A DNA stretch of 64,000 nucleotides from an uncultured Dorea sp. (lineage in GTDB: Bacteria > Bacillota > Clostridia > Lachnospirales > Lachnospiraceae), in assembly GCA_910584265.1 (NCBI GenBank), contig CAJTZE010000006.1:23317-87316 (forward strand), read 5' to 3'. The number at the start of each line of letters is the position of its first letter. Positions within the stretch are counted from its first letter, which is position 1. The notes under the pieces are model-generated. The model ran no database searches. It was not told the DNA's origin and worked only from the letters and a program-made list of their open reading frames with translations. Below, piece by piece: positions 25,236 to 33,628 of the stretch. The translations under genes were made by a program, and so were the position numbers.

Positions 25236-26012
25236 ATGTTGAGTGCTAAGACAAAGGAACCGATTGTAGAAATGAAAAATGTGAAGAAGGCATTTGGCTA
25301 TATTCAGGCGCTGGAGGATATGAATTTCTCAGCATATGCAGGTGAAGTAACGGCAATTGTAGGAGATAACGGTTCGGGAAAAAGTACGCTGATCAAAATA
25401 TTGACGGGTTGTCTGAAACCGGATGAGGGGGAAGTATGGATCAAGGGCAGATATTTTTCATCCCTAACGGTAAAGCAGTCTATAAAAGAAGGGATTACAG
25501 CGGTTTATCAGGATCTTGCGCTGGATAACTGCAAGGATTGTGCCGGGAATATATTTTTGGGGCGGGAGCTTGTGAAGCATGGCATATTTCTCGACCATGA
25601 ACGGATGCGCAGGAGTACGGAGGAGCTGCTTTTACGTCTGCATATTTCAATTCCTGACATTACCCAGCCGGTAGAGAGAATGTCGGGCGGCCAGAGACAG
25701 GCCCTTGCAATTGCAAGGGCGGTCTATGCGGGAGGAGATATCCTTATTTTTGATGAACCTACTTCGGCTATGGGAGTGAAAGAAACCTCCCGTATTTTGA
25801 AGTTGTTTTTGGAGCTGAAAGCGGAAGGAAAGTCGATTATTTTGAACAGCCATAATCTTTTTCAGGTATTTGATATTTCCGATAGAATCTGTGTGATCCA
25901 TAACGGCAGGTTTGTGGATTCGTTCCTGACGAAGGACAGCTCGCCGCAGAAGCTGCATGAACTGATCGTGGAGAAAGAAGAGGAATTGAGCGATGAAACG
26001 ATGGCTAAGTAA
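25236..26012 (+). CDS. Sugar/nucleoside ABC transporter ATP-binding protein (single-domain RbsA/FrcA type)
   Basis: Cytoplasmic ATPase of a CUT2-type importer. 258 residues, so one ABC domain rather than the tandem pair of RbsA; FrcA-type systems are also single-domain. Walker A 'GDNGSGKST' (~45), signature 'RMSGGQRQALAIARAV', Walker B 'DILIFDEPTSAM', and H-loop in 'IILNSHNLFQV'. The SD is weak (AAGAAGCGGG). Overlaps the permease gene by 20 bp. Confidence 0.88.
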   Translation: MLSAKTKEPIVEMKNVKKAFGYIQALEDMNFSAYAGEVTAIVGDNGSGKSTLIKILTGCLKPDEGEVWIKGRYFSSLTVKQSIKEGITAVYQDLALDNCKDCAGNIFLGRELVKHGIFLDHERMRRSTEELLLRLHISIPDITQPVERMSGGQRQALAIARAVYAGGDILIFDEPTSAMGVKETSRILKLFLELKAEGKSIILNSHNLFQVFDISDRICVIHNGRFVDSFLTKDSSPQKLHELIVEKEEELSDETMAK

Positions 26013-26946
26013 GTATTCTCAGCAGATATTCCTTTTTGCCGCCATGATGGTTATCTGTATTGTACTGACAAGGAAGAGCGAATATTTTTTGACGTGGAGA
26101 AATATAAGAAATATTCTGGAAGCGAACAGCTATAGATTAATTCTTGCAATTGGAATGACCTTTGTGATCGCATCGGGAGTTATGGATTTATCGGCAGGAG
26201 CCATTGTGTCCATGTGCGGCGTGATCATGGCGGTTGTACTGCACATGGAAATACCGGTGCCGGCCGCTGTGCTGATAGGAATTTTATCAGGAATGATGTT
26301 CGGTATAGTAAACGGGCTCCTGATCCATTACACCGGCATTAATTTTTTTATTCTTACGCTGGCCGTAAGCGGTATGCTGCGGGGAGTTTCCCTGATAATT
26401 ACCGATGGAAAGCCGATCACAAAGTTTGGACAGGACTTTATCTATCTGGGAATCGGCCGGATCGGGGAATTGCAGCTATCTGTGCTAGCCGCTCTTTTCC
26501 TTGTGCTGATATCCGTTCCGCTGATGTTCCATATGAAATGGGGCAGTTATGTTTTATCCCTTGGAGGCAATAGGGAAGCGCTTGTTAAGTCCGGGATCCG
26601 GACAGGCTTTTACCGGGCGTCCGTCCATGCATTTCTTGGAGTGATGGCGGCGGTGACAGCAGTGATCATAACGGCACGGCTGAATTCAGCAGAGCCAAAT
26701 GCCGGAATGAATATGGAACTGGACGCGATTACGGCGGTGGTGATGGGAGGTACTTCCATTAAAGGAGGAAAAGCAAGTATTGCAGGAACTGTGCTGGCGG
26801 TTCTGATCCTCGGTGTTATACGGAACGGGCTGACACTTATGAGTGTGTCTTCGGATTACCAGCAGTGGATCACAGGGTTTCTGCTTTTGGTATCCGTATT
26901 GATTTCAGAAATTAAAGTTCATAAATTCAGGACTTTAATGAAATAA
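25993..26946 (+). CDS. Sugar/nucleoside ABC transporter permease (RbsC-like)
   Basis: Membrane channel subunit of the same CUT2-type importer, 317 residues with about 8-10 hydrophobic segments. Family blocks: 'ILAIGMTFVIASGVMDLSAGAIVSM' (residues ~50-75), 'GIVNGLLIHYTGINFFILTLAV', 'LDAITAVVMGGTSIKGGKASI' and 'VLILGVIRNGLTLM'. Follows the ATPase with overlap and precedes the binding protein by 25 nt. Specificity is inferred only from the neighbouring PsuG-like enzyme. Confidence 0.88.
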   Translation: MKRWLSKYSQQIFLFAAMMVICIVLTRKSEYFLTWRNIRNILEANSYRLILAIGMTFVIASGVMDLSAGAIVSMCGVIMAVVLHMEIPVPAAVLIGILSGMMFGIVNGLLIHYTGINFFILTLAVSGMLRGVSLIITDGKPITKFGQDFIYLGIGRIGELQLSVLAALFLVLISVPLMFHMKWGSYVLSLGGNREALVKSGIRTGFYRASVHAFLGVMAAVTAVIITARLNSAEPNAGMNMELDAITAVVMGGTSIKGGKASIAGTVLAVLILGVIRNGLTLMSVSSDYQQWITGFLLLVSVLISEIKVHKFRTLMK

Positions 26947-26971
26947 TAATTTTCAAAGGAGGAGCGATGTT

Positions 26972-28060
26972 ATGAAAAAGCGTATTTTGGCGGTTTTATT
27001 GTCAGTGAGCTGTATGGCAGCCATGATGACAGGCTGTGGAAGCAAGGCGGACGAGCCAAAGGAGGAGACTGTGAAAGAGGAGGAGCCGGCCGGAGAAGAA
27101 GAAAAAGGAAGCGGGGTAGATGATATTCTTGCCGATGTGTAGGCGAAGATGAATGAGGCGCTGGGGGAGATGCCGGAGACTGGAAAGGGAGAAAGAATCG
27201 GAATCCTGATCAGCTCCACTTCCAATGAGTTCTGGGGAACAATGAAGACGCGTTATGAGGAAGCGGCTGAGGAGCTTGGAATTGAAGTAGAGGTGTTTGA
27301 GGCTTCTGCTGAGGATGACACACAAGGCCAGCTGGATGCTCTGAATACCATGATTCCTATGGGGTTTGACGCGATTATTTTATCACCGATTGACGGAACG
27401 AATCTGATTCCTGGTATCGTTGCGGCAAATGAAGAGGGCATTCCGGTTATTAATCTGGGGCCTGGCGTGGATATGGACGCTTTGGCAGATGCTAATGGGC
27501 ATCTGGATGGAAAGATTACAGTAAATTTTGAGGAGCAGGGAAGCACCGTTGCAAAAGATATGATTTCCCGTATGCCGGAGGGCGGAAAGGCTGCAATTTT
27601 ATCCGGTCTTGAAGGAGCAGGGCAGAGTGTGGGACGGACAAACGGAGCGGCGAAGGTATTTGAGGAGACAGAGGGTGTTGAGCTGGCTGCGGCACAGGCA
27701 TGTGACTGGGATACCGAGAAGGCATATGAGGCGGCAAAGGATATTTTGACGGCTAATCCAGATCTGAAGGGTATCTTTGCATGCAATGACAACATGGCTC
27801 TGGCAGCAGTGCGTGCATTACAGGAAATGGAAAACGAGGATGTTATGGTATATGGTGTAGACTATACCTCTGACGCAAAGGCCGCCATCGAGGAAGGAAC
27901 GATGATGGGAAGCATGACCTATTCCAGCACGATTTATACAAAGGCGGCAGAAGAGATGGCAATGCTGGTGATACAGGGAAAGACCTTTGATGAGCCTGTA
28001 TACCTTCCGCTTACTCTGGTAAATCAGGATAATGTATCTGATTTTGAAGGCTGGAGATAG
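26972..28060 (+). pseudogene. Sugar/nucleoside ABC transporter substrate-binding lipoprotein interrupted by an in-frame TAG
   Basis: From ATG 26972 (AGGAGG upstream) the frame encodes a lipoprotein signal peptide with lipobox 'MMTGCGS', an acidic linker (EEPAGEEEKG) and 'DDILADV'. It then meets TAG at 27140-27142. The same frame continues without further stops (AKMNEALGEMPETGKGE..., 'RIGILISSTSNEFWGTMK') as a normal periplasmic-binding-protein fold of RbsB type, about 303 residues to 28060. A single C-to-T change (CAG to TAG) would explain it. The downstream ATG at 27149 lacks a good SD and any signal peptide, so a restarted product would not be exported. TAG is an ordinary stop in neighbours (nusB, purF region), so recoding is unlikely. 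Alternatives: sequencing error or recent inactivation. Confidence 0.85.
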
Positions 28061-28063
28061 ACA

Positions 28064-28822
28064 ATGGAGCATCTGGTTGAAACAGCACTGCTGACGCATG
28101 GACTTAAGTCTGTTACCAATGAGGAAATACAGCGTGTGTGGACGGATAAAACAGAGAATATTGTCTGGGTTTCCAAAGGAGAGATCATCATCGGCAGTAT
28201 GGAAGATTATCTGGATTTCCGCACAGAGGCGGATAAGCTGATCCGGATTGACTGTGAGACGCTGGAGCATGCATTAAAGAAAGGCCTTTCTGGAGCCTTG
28301 ACGGCTTCCGGAACGATGGCAGTCTGCCGGAAATACGGGATTCCCCTTGCAGTAACCTGCGGGATGGGGGGAATCGGGGACATTAAGGGAGAAGAGCTGT
28401 GCCCGGATCTTCCGGCTCTGGCAGAGATTCCGACGGCTTTGGTTTCTGCAGGACCCAAGGATATGCTGGACAGACAGGGTACGATTACCTGGCTAACAGA
28501 ACATGGAGTAACCGTCTTGGGAGCACAGCGTGATTACTGTACCGGGTATATCTTTGCAGGAGAAAAAGTCAGGCTGCAGGGTGTGTATGAAGGCGGATGT
28601 AAGGCGCCGCTTCTGATCATCAATGAAATTCCAGAGGAGCAGCGGATTCTGAACCGGCGGATACTAAAGGACGCTGTTTTGGAAGGGAAGAAGGCAGAGC
28701 GGGAAGGGAAATATTATCATCCGGCTGTGAATGGGAGAATCGATGAACTGACAGAAGGATATTCGTCTAAGATCCAGCTGAAAGCGCTGTTAGCTAACAT
28801 CCGGCTTGCGAAGAAGCTGTAA
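28064..28822 (+). CDS. Pseudouridine-5'-phosphate glycosidase-like protein (PsuG/IndA family)
   Basis: PsuG splits or forms the C-C glycosidic bond of pseudouridine 5'-phosphate (to uracil + ribose 5-phosphate). 252 residues, shorter than the usual ~300. Conserved blocks are recognisable: 'VETALLTHGLKS' (family ESTIISHG, catalytic Glu), 'KGEIIIGSMEDYL', 'KKGLSGALTASGTMAVC', 'GGIGDIKGEELCPDLPALA' (metal-binding Asp region), 'VSAGPKDMLD' (family AGxKxILD with the Schiff-base Lys) and 'EHGVTVLGA'. Divergent from typical PsuG, so a related C-nucleoside or sugar phosphate may be the substrate. Four bp after the binding-protein gene, same operon. No pseudouridine kinase (PsuK) gene is adjacent. Confidence 0.7.
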   Translation: MEHLVETALLTHGLKSVTNEEIQRVWTDKTENIVWVSKGEIIIGSMEDYLDFRTEADKLIRIDCETLEHALKKGLSGALTASGTMAVCRKYGIPLAVTCGMGGIGDIKGEELCPDLPALAEIPTALVSAGPKDMLDRQGTITWLTEHGVTVLGAQRDYCTGYIFAGEKVRLQGVYEGGCKAPLLIINEIPEEQRILNRRILKDAVLEGKKAEREGKYYHPAVNGRIDELTEGYSSKIQLKALLANIRLAKKL

Positions 28823-28845
28823 GCTGGAATTGTATCAAACACATA

Positions 28846-28888
28846 AAAAGGGATTGGACTCCGCAAAAAGAGGAGTCTGGTCCCTTTT
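28846..28888. terminator. Bidirectional terminator between the PsuG-like and ABC-F genes
   Basis: AAAAGGGATTGGACTCC (28846-28862) pairs with 28872-28888 at 14 of 17 positions, A-run on one side and T-run on the other, midway between two convergent genes. Confidence 0.75.
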
Positions 28889-28905
28889 ATGATTGATGCC
28901 GCAAT

Positions 28906-30432
28906 TTATAATTCGATTGTCCTTGTTGCAATTTTCCTGCGGAATCTTGCATCGTGTTCTACGAAGAGCATTGCAGGCCGGAACTTTAATAATAGTTCTT
29001 CCACCTGCATTCTCGAGAACACATCGATATAATTCAGAGGTTCATCCCATATATAGAGATGTGCAGGTGTCAGAAGGCTTTCTGCCAGCAGGATCTTCTT
29101 TTTCTGTCCTTCCGAATAATCCTCTATATTTTTCAGAAATTGGACACGGTCAAAATCAAGCTGTTTTAAGACTGAGCAGAACAGGCTTTTATCCAGATCC
29201 TGCTTAGTGCAGTATTCTGAAATGGTGCCTGTCAGCCCGGAGGTATCCTGATTCACATAGGAAATGATAAGCCCGGAAGCAGTTTCGCAGATACCGCTTT
29301 CCATTACCGGAAGCGGAGCAGTCCTAACGCCTGCCTTCTGCAGGAGTATTTTGAGCAATGTGGACTTGCCGCAGCCGTTTTTCCCGTGCAGGGCAATCCG
29401 GTCTCCTCTCTGCAGCTGAAATGTCAGGCCGGTAAAAAGGGGGCTGTCCGCATCCTGATACGCAAGGGAATAGTCCCTGATATTCACAAGTGTTTCTTTG
29501 TGATAGGAGAGAGGTGTCAGCTTCAGGGCGGCGGGTTCCTCCAGATCCGCCAGAAGTCCTTCTCTTTCTTTGATTTTCCGGTTTAACCGGTTTTTCATTT
29601 GTTTTACACGGCTCTGCATCTTTTTGGTTTTTGCACCGATATAAGCTCGTGTGGCAATGGAACGGTCATGCTCTTTCACTGGATGAAAGCCGATTTTAGT
29701 ACTTTCATTTTTATCGGCCCACTGAGAGGCCTGTGCCGCTGCGGACTTAAGCTTCTTGATCTCTTTCCGGTGCTTTTCATTTTCCGTAAGTGCAAATTGG
29801 TCTTTCCGCCGTTTGTTTTCCTGCCAGCTTGAAAAATTACCGCTCTGGACCTCTATGGTACGTCTGTTCAGAACAAGCACATGGTCGATACAGGCGTCTA
29901 AGAGATCCCGGTCGTGAGATACGAGGATAAAGCTTTTCTTAGAAGCCAGATAATGCTTTACGATTTCTCTGGATTCTTGATCCAGATGATTTGTCGGCTC
30001 ATCAATAAGCAGAAAGTCATTGTCTCCTGAAAATAATACTGCCAGCAGGATCTTTGTTTGTTCTCCGGGACTTAAAGCTGTAAATGGACGGTACAGGATC
30101 TCTGTATCTGCGGATAACTGTTCCAGCTCACAGATTACCCGCCATAATTCACACTGGCCTTTGACATCCTCTATAAATTCTGCCGCAGGCATCTGGAACT
30201 GCTCTTTTGTAAGCTCGTACGGGAAATAGTCAAATACTGCCGGCGTAGTAATAGCGCCTGTATAAGAATAGTTTCCCATCAGGAGCTTTAAAAAGGTGGT
30301 TTTTCCTTTTCCGTTGCGCCCGATAAATCCCAGCTTCCAATCCGTATCAATGGAAAAGGATACGCCTTCAAACGTGTTATCGATACTTCCTTCATAGGCA
30401 AATGTGAGATCTGCCACATTGATCTGTGCCAT
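28906..30432 (-). CDS. ABC-F family ribosomal protection-type ATPase (Lsa/CplR/Vga-like)
   Basis: Soluble tandem-ABC protein with no membrane domain. Antibiotic-resistance ABC-Fs of this type bind the ribosomal E site and dislodge lincosamides, streptogramin A and pleuromutilins. 508 residues. ABC1: Walker A 'GRNGKGKTTF', signature 'LSPGEQTKI', Walker B 'FLLIDEPTNHLD'. Linker (P-site tip) of basic helices at residues ~200-300. ABC2: 'GKNGCGKST', 'YSEGQKKKI', 'LYIWDEPLNYID'. Start ATG 30432 is set by GGGAGG 8 nt upstream; ATG 30438 would be too close to the SD. Preceded by two promoters and attenuator structures. The exact drug class is inference. Confidence 0.88.
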   Translation of the reverse strand: MAQINVADLTFAYEGSIDNTFEGVSFSIDTDWKLGFIGRNGKGKTTFLKLLMGNYSYTGAITTPAVFDYFPYELTKEQFQMPAAEFIEDVKGQCELWRVICELEQLSADTEILYRPFTALSPGEQTKILLAVLFSGDNDFLLIDEPTNHLDQESREIVKHYLASKKSFILVSHDRDLLDACIDHVLVLNRRTIEVQSGNFSSWQENKRRKDQFALTENEKHRKEIKKLKSAAAQASQWADKNESTKIGFHPVKEHDRSIATRAYIGAKTKKMQSRVKQMKNRLNRKIKEREGLLADLEEPAALKLTPLSYHKETLVNIRDYSLAYQDADSPLFTGLTFQLQRGDRIALHGKNGCGKSTLLKILLQKAGVRTAPLPVMESGICETASGLIISYVNQDTSGLTGTISEYCTKQDLDKSLFCSVLKQLDFDRVQFLKNIEDYSEGQKKKILLAESLLTPAHLYIWDEPLNYIDVFSRMQVEELLLKFRPAMLFVEHDARFRRKIATRTIEL

Positions 30433-30456
30433 AGTCATTCCTCCCTTCTGGTTCCA

Positions 30457-30494
30457 CAAAAAAACGGAACCATTTGCCGCCAAACAGTTCCGTT
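30457..30494 (-). terminator. Attenuator terminator in the ABC-F leader, with a start-stop codon pair at its base
   Basis: On the minus strand: 8-bp stem AACGGAAC/GTTCCGTT, inner TTTG/CAAA pairing, then a seven-T run (A-run 30457-30463). It lies 25 nt upstream of the ABC-F start codon. ATG-TAA at 30498-30493 (a start directly followed by a stop) abuts the stem. The falling arm GGTTCC can also pair with GGAACC just downstream (30450-30455), giving an alternative fold. Confidence 0.75.
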
Positions 30495-30509
30495 ACATTC
30501 AATAACCTC

Positions 30510-30539
30510 ATTATATCAGGGAGAAACCAGCTTTTCCAA
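30510..30539 (-). promoter_or_regulatory. Proximal promoter of the ABC-F gene
   Basis: Minus strand TTGGAA (30534-30539) and TATAAT (30510-30515) with an 18-bp spacer. Transcripts would start near 30503, just before the attenuator stem. Confidence 0.5.
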
Positions 30540-30651
30540 ACCGGGATAAAAACCGGCCGGAAACGCGGTATTTTAAATCTGCCTCTAACATAGTTCCACA
30601 TGCAAAAAGAAAGGTTATGAGAACATAATCCACTTTTGGCAACATGATAAA

Positions 30652-30679
30652 ACAGTATGCGGAATCTCCGCTATACTGT
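30652..30679 (-). terminator. Upstream hairpin in the ABC-F leader
   Basis: Minus strand ACAGTATAGCGGA pairs with TCCGCATACTGT around a 3-nt loop (one bulged A), followed by TTTATC. Weak U-run, so a conditional or partial terminator. It lies 34 nt after the stop of the three-codon leader ORF. Confidence 0.5.
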
Positions 30680-30712
30680 GACAACAAACGTCTTCATGTG
30701 ATCAAAAGCAAA

Positions 30713-30724
30713 TTATCTCCTCAT
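30713..30724 (-). CDS. Three-codon leader ORF (Met-Arg-Arg-stop) upstream of the ABC-F gene
   Basis: ATG AGG AGA TAA on the minus strand, with a purine-rich SD (AAGGAGAGGGGTGG) ending 4 nt before the ATG and a strong promoter 25 nt further up. Very short leader ORFs with strong SDs have been described ahead of ABC-F resistance genes such as Listeria lmo0919, where a drug-stalled ribosome changes leader folding. The function here is inferred by analogy. Confidence 0.5.
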   Translation of the reverse strand: MRR

Positions 30725-30753
30725 CTTTCCACCCCTCTCCTTAAACTGGGGTA

Positions 30754-30783
30754 ATTATAGCACATCCCGGATACAGCTGTCAA
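30754..30783 (-). promoter_or_regulatory. Distal promoter of the ABC-F gene
   Basis: Minus strand consensus TTGACA (30778-30783) and consensus TATAAT (30754-30759) with an 18-bp spacer; start near 30747. This gives a leader of about 315 nt carrying the MRR ORF and both hairpins. Confidence 0.7.
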
Positions 30784-30901
30784 GAATAAGTGTATCTGTT
30801 CCATACAGCCTTAGCCGGAGCGGACAGCACCATATAGACAGATGGTCAGGGCAGATACACAAATTGCAGCGTTTTCGCGTGATTTTCTTCAGCTTGTTAC
30901 G

Positions 30902-30930
30902 TTGACAAAAAAGAACCTTATATTTATAAT
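30902..30930 (+). promoter_or_regulatory. Promoter for alaS
   Basis: TTGACA at 30902-30907 and TATAAT at 30925-30930, 17-bp spacer, both perfect consensus. Only about 25 nt separate the expected start from the alaS ATG, so there is no room for a T-box leader. Confidence 0.8.
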
Positions 30931-30960
30931 AAAAAATAGTGATTTTTCGAGGAGGACGCT

Positions 30961-33600
30961 ATGCAAAAATACAGAGTAAATGAACTGAGGAAGATGTTTC
31001 TTGAATTTTTTGAAAGCAAGGAGCATCTGGCGATGAAGAGTTTTTCACTGGTGCCGCACAATGATAAGAGCTTGCTGCTGATCAATTCTGGTATGGCACC
31101 GCTTAAGCCATATTTTACCGGACAGGAGATCCCGCCGAGAAAACGTGTGACTACCTGCCAGAAGTGTATTCGTACCGGCGATATTGAGAATGTAGGTAAG
31201 ACCGCGCGCCACGGTACGTTTTTTGAGATGCTTGGAAACTTTTCCTTTGGCGATTATTTCAAGAAGGAGTCCATCGGCTGGACATGGGAATTCCTGACAG
31301 AGGTTGTCGGCCTTGATGCAGACAGGCTGTATCCGTCCATCTATCTGGATGACGACGAGGCATTTGAGATTTGGAATAAGCAGATCGGGATTCCTGCGGA
31401 GCGTATCTTCCGGTTTGGAAAGGAAGATAATTTCTGGGAGCACGGCTCCGGCCCCTGCGGTCCCTGCTCAGAGGTTTACTATGACAGAGGAGATAAATAC
31501 GGCTGCGGGAAGCCGGATTGTACGGTAGGCTGTGACTGTGACCGTTATATGGAAATCTGGAATAATGTATTTACCCAGTTTGATAATGACGGGCATAACA
31601 ACTATAAAGAGCTGGAGCAGAAGAATATTGATACAGGAATGGGGCTGGAGCGCCTTGCGTGCGTGGTACAGGATGTGGAGTCCATGTTCGATATCGATAC
31701 ACTGTTTGCCTTAAGAGAGCATGTGTGTAAAATGGCGGGAGCCGAATACGGCAAGGACTATGACACGGATGTTTCGATCCGTGTGATCACGGACCATATC
31801 CGTTCCGTGACATTTATGATTTCGGACGGAATCCTGCCCTCCAACAGCGGCCGCGGCTATGTTTTAAGAAGACTGCTCAGAAGAGCCTGCAGGCATGGAA
31901 GGCTTCTTGGAATCGAAGGGTCGTTCTTAGTGGAGCTTGCAAAGACGGTAATTGCAGGCTCAAAGGATGGATATCCGGAGCTGGAGGAGAAGAAGGACTT
32001 TATCTTTAAGGTCATTACAAAGGAAGAAGAGCAGTTTAATAAGACCATTGACCAGGGACTTTCGATTCTGGAGGGGATCGAAGCCGAGATGGAGAAAAGA
32101 AAAGAGACGGTGCTTTCCGGTGAGGAGGCATTCCGCCTGTACGATACTTACGGTTTTCCGGTGGATCTGACCAGAGAGATCCTGGAGGAAAAGGGTCTTA
32201 AGATAGACGAGGAAGGCTTTGAGAAGGCAATGAAAGCGCAGCGGGAGACGGCCAAAGGCACCTTCGGCGAGCATAATTATATGGGAGCGGATGTAACGGT
32301 TTATGAGTCCATTGACCCGTCGGTTACAACAGAATTTATCGGATATGATACATTGACGGCAGAGTCAGAGGTTACGGTGCTGGCCGCAGAAGATGAGCTT
32401 GTGGATGCACTGTCTGACGGAGAGAAGGGAACTATATTTGTAAATGTAAGCCCGTTCTATGCAGAAAGCGGTGGACAGGAAGCGGATACTGGCGTTATCC
32501 GTACAGAGGATTTTGAGTTCCAGGTAGAGGATGTGAAGAAGCTTCTGGGAGGAAAGTATGCCCATATCGGACAGGTCACCAGAGGCATGGTGAAGATCGG
32601 AGATAGGGTTATATTAGAGGTAAACGCCGGCAAGCGGGCTTTGTCGGCAAGAAACCACAGCGCTACGCATCTTCTGCAGAAAGCGCTCAAACAGGTGCTC
32701 GGCAACCATGTTGAGCAGGCAGGCTCCTCAGTAAATGAGAACAGGCTCCGGTTTGACTTTACACATTTTTCTGCATTGACAGAGGAGGAAATCCAGAAGG
32801 TAGAGGGGATCGTAAATAAAAGGATCCAGGAGCATCTTCCGGTAAAGGCTGAGAATATGCCGATCGAGGAGGCGCGGAAAACCGGAGCGGCCGCATTGTT
32901 TGGCGAGAAATACGGCGATATTGTACGGGTTGTCAGCATGGGGGATTTCTCGAAGGAATTCTGCGGTGGAACACATGTGGATAACACGGGTGTGATCAGT
33001 GCGTTTAAAATTATTTCTGAGACCGGAGTAGCGGCAGGCGTACGGAGGATTGAGGCGCTGACCTCTCAGGGACTTCTGGATTACTATGAAGAGACAGAGA
33101 ATAAATTGATAGGAGCAGCAAAATTATTGAAGACGACACCGGACAAGCTTGCAGATAAGCTGAACCGCCTTCTTGCGGACCATAAGGCATTGAAGAGTGA
33201 GCTTGAGAGCACGAAGAGTAAGATGGCCCAGAATGCGGCAGGGGATCTGATGAATCAGGTAACTGAGGTGAAGGGTGTGAAGCTTCTTGCCGCTAAGGTG
33301 GAGGGTGTTGATATGAACAAGCTCCGGGAGCTTGGCGACAGCCTGAAGGAGAAGCTGGGAGAAGGCGTGCTCGTCCTTGCGTCTGCGGTAAACGGCAAGG
33401 TGAATTTGGTTGCAATGGCATCTGACGGAGCAATGGCAGAGGGTGCACATGCAGGAAATCTGATCAAGGGCATTGCGGCTCTTGTAGGCGGAGGAGGCGG
33501 AGGCCGTCCGAATATGGCACAGGCAGGCGGAAAGAACCCGGCAGGAATTGAGGATGCACTGGCGAAGGCCGGAGAGGTGCTTGAAGGACAGATTTCATAG
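30961..33600 (+). CDS. alaS: Alanyl-tRNA synthetase
   Basis: Class II synthetase charging tRNA-Ala, with editing of Ser/Gly. 879 residues. Catalytic domain begins 'LRKMFLEFFESKEHLAMKSFSLVP'; 'FFEMLGNFSFGDYFK' is motif 2. A four-Cys zinc-like insert (CGKPDCTVGCDC, ~185) marks the clostridial type. The editing domain has 'NHSATHLLQKAL' and 'FCGGTHVDNTG' (HxxxH and CxxxH zinc ligands). The C-terminal C-Ala domain ends with the glycine-rich 'LVGGGGGGRPNMAQAGG'. GAGGAGG SD before ATG. Confidence 0.97.
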   Translation: MQKYRVNELRKMFLEFFESKEHLAMKSFSLVPHNDKSLLLINSGMAPLKPYFTGQEIPPRKRVTTCQKCIRTGDIENVGKTARHGTFFEMLGNFSFGDYFKKESIGWTWEFLTEVVGLDADRLYPSIYLDDDEAFEIWNKQIGIPAERIFRFGKEDNFWEHGSGPCGPCSEVYYDRGDKYGCGKPDCTVGCDCDRYMEIWNNVFTQFDNDGHNNYKELEQKNIDTGMGLERLACVVQDVESMFDIDTLFALREHVCKMAGAEYGKDYDTDVSIRVITDHIRSVTFMISDGILPSNSGRGYVLRRLLRRACRHGRLLGIEGSFLVELAKTVIAGSKDGYPELEEKKDFIFKVITKEEEQFNKTIDQGLSILEGIEAEMEKRKETVLSGEEAFRLYDTYGFPVDLTREILEEKGLKIDEEGFEKAMKAQRETAKGTFGEHNYMGADVTVYESIDPSVTTEFIGYDTLTAESEVTVLAAEDELVDALSDGEKGTIFVNVSPFYAESGGQEADTGVIRTEDFEFQVEDVKKLLGGKYAHIGQVTRGMVKIGDRVILEVNAGKRALSARNHSATHLLQKALKQVLGNHVEQAGSSVNENRLRFDFTHFSALTEEEIQKVEGIVNKRIQEHLPVKAENMPIEEARKTGAAALFGEKYGDIVRVVSMGDFSKEFCGGTHVDNTGVISAFKIISETGVAAGVRRIEALTSQGLLDYYEETENKLIGAAKLLKTTPDKLADKLNRLLADHKALKSELESTKSKMAQNAAGDLMNQVTEVKGVKLLAAKVEGVDMNKLRELGDSLKEKLGEGVLVLASAVNGKVNLVAMASDGAMAEGAHAGNLIKGIAALVGGGGGGRPNMAQAGGKNPAGIEDALAKAGEVLEGQIS

Positions 33601-33628
33601 AGGCAGTTATGCGGCACAGGAGGTAAGT

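Noticed and set aside
27140..27142. Pyrrolysine or other recoding of the TAG in the binding-protein gene
   Set aside because: TAG is used as an ordinary stop by neighbouring genes, the codon lies in a linker where Gln is plausible, and no recoding signal is visible.
30601..30960. T-box riboswitch upstream of alaS
   Set aside because: The alaS promoter leaves only about 25 nt of leader, and no AGGGTGGNACCGCG-type box is present; the region's structures belong to the minus-strand ABC-F leader.
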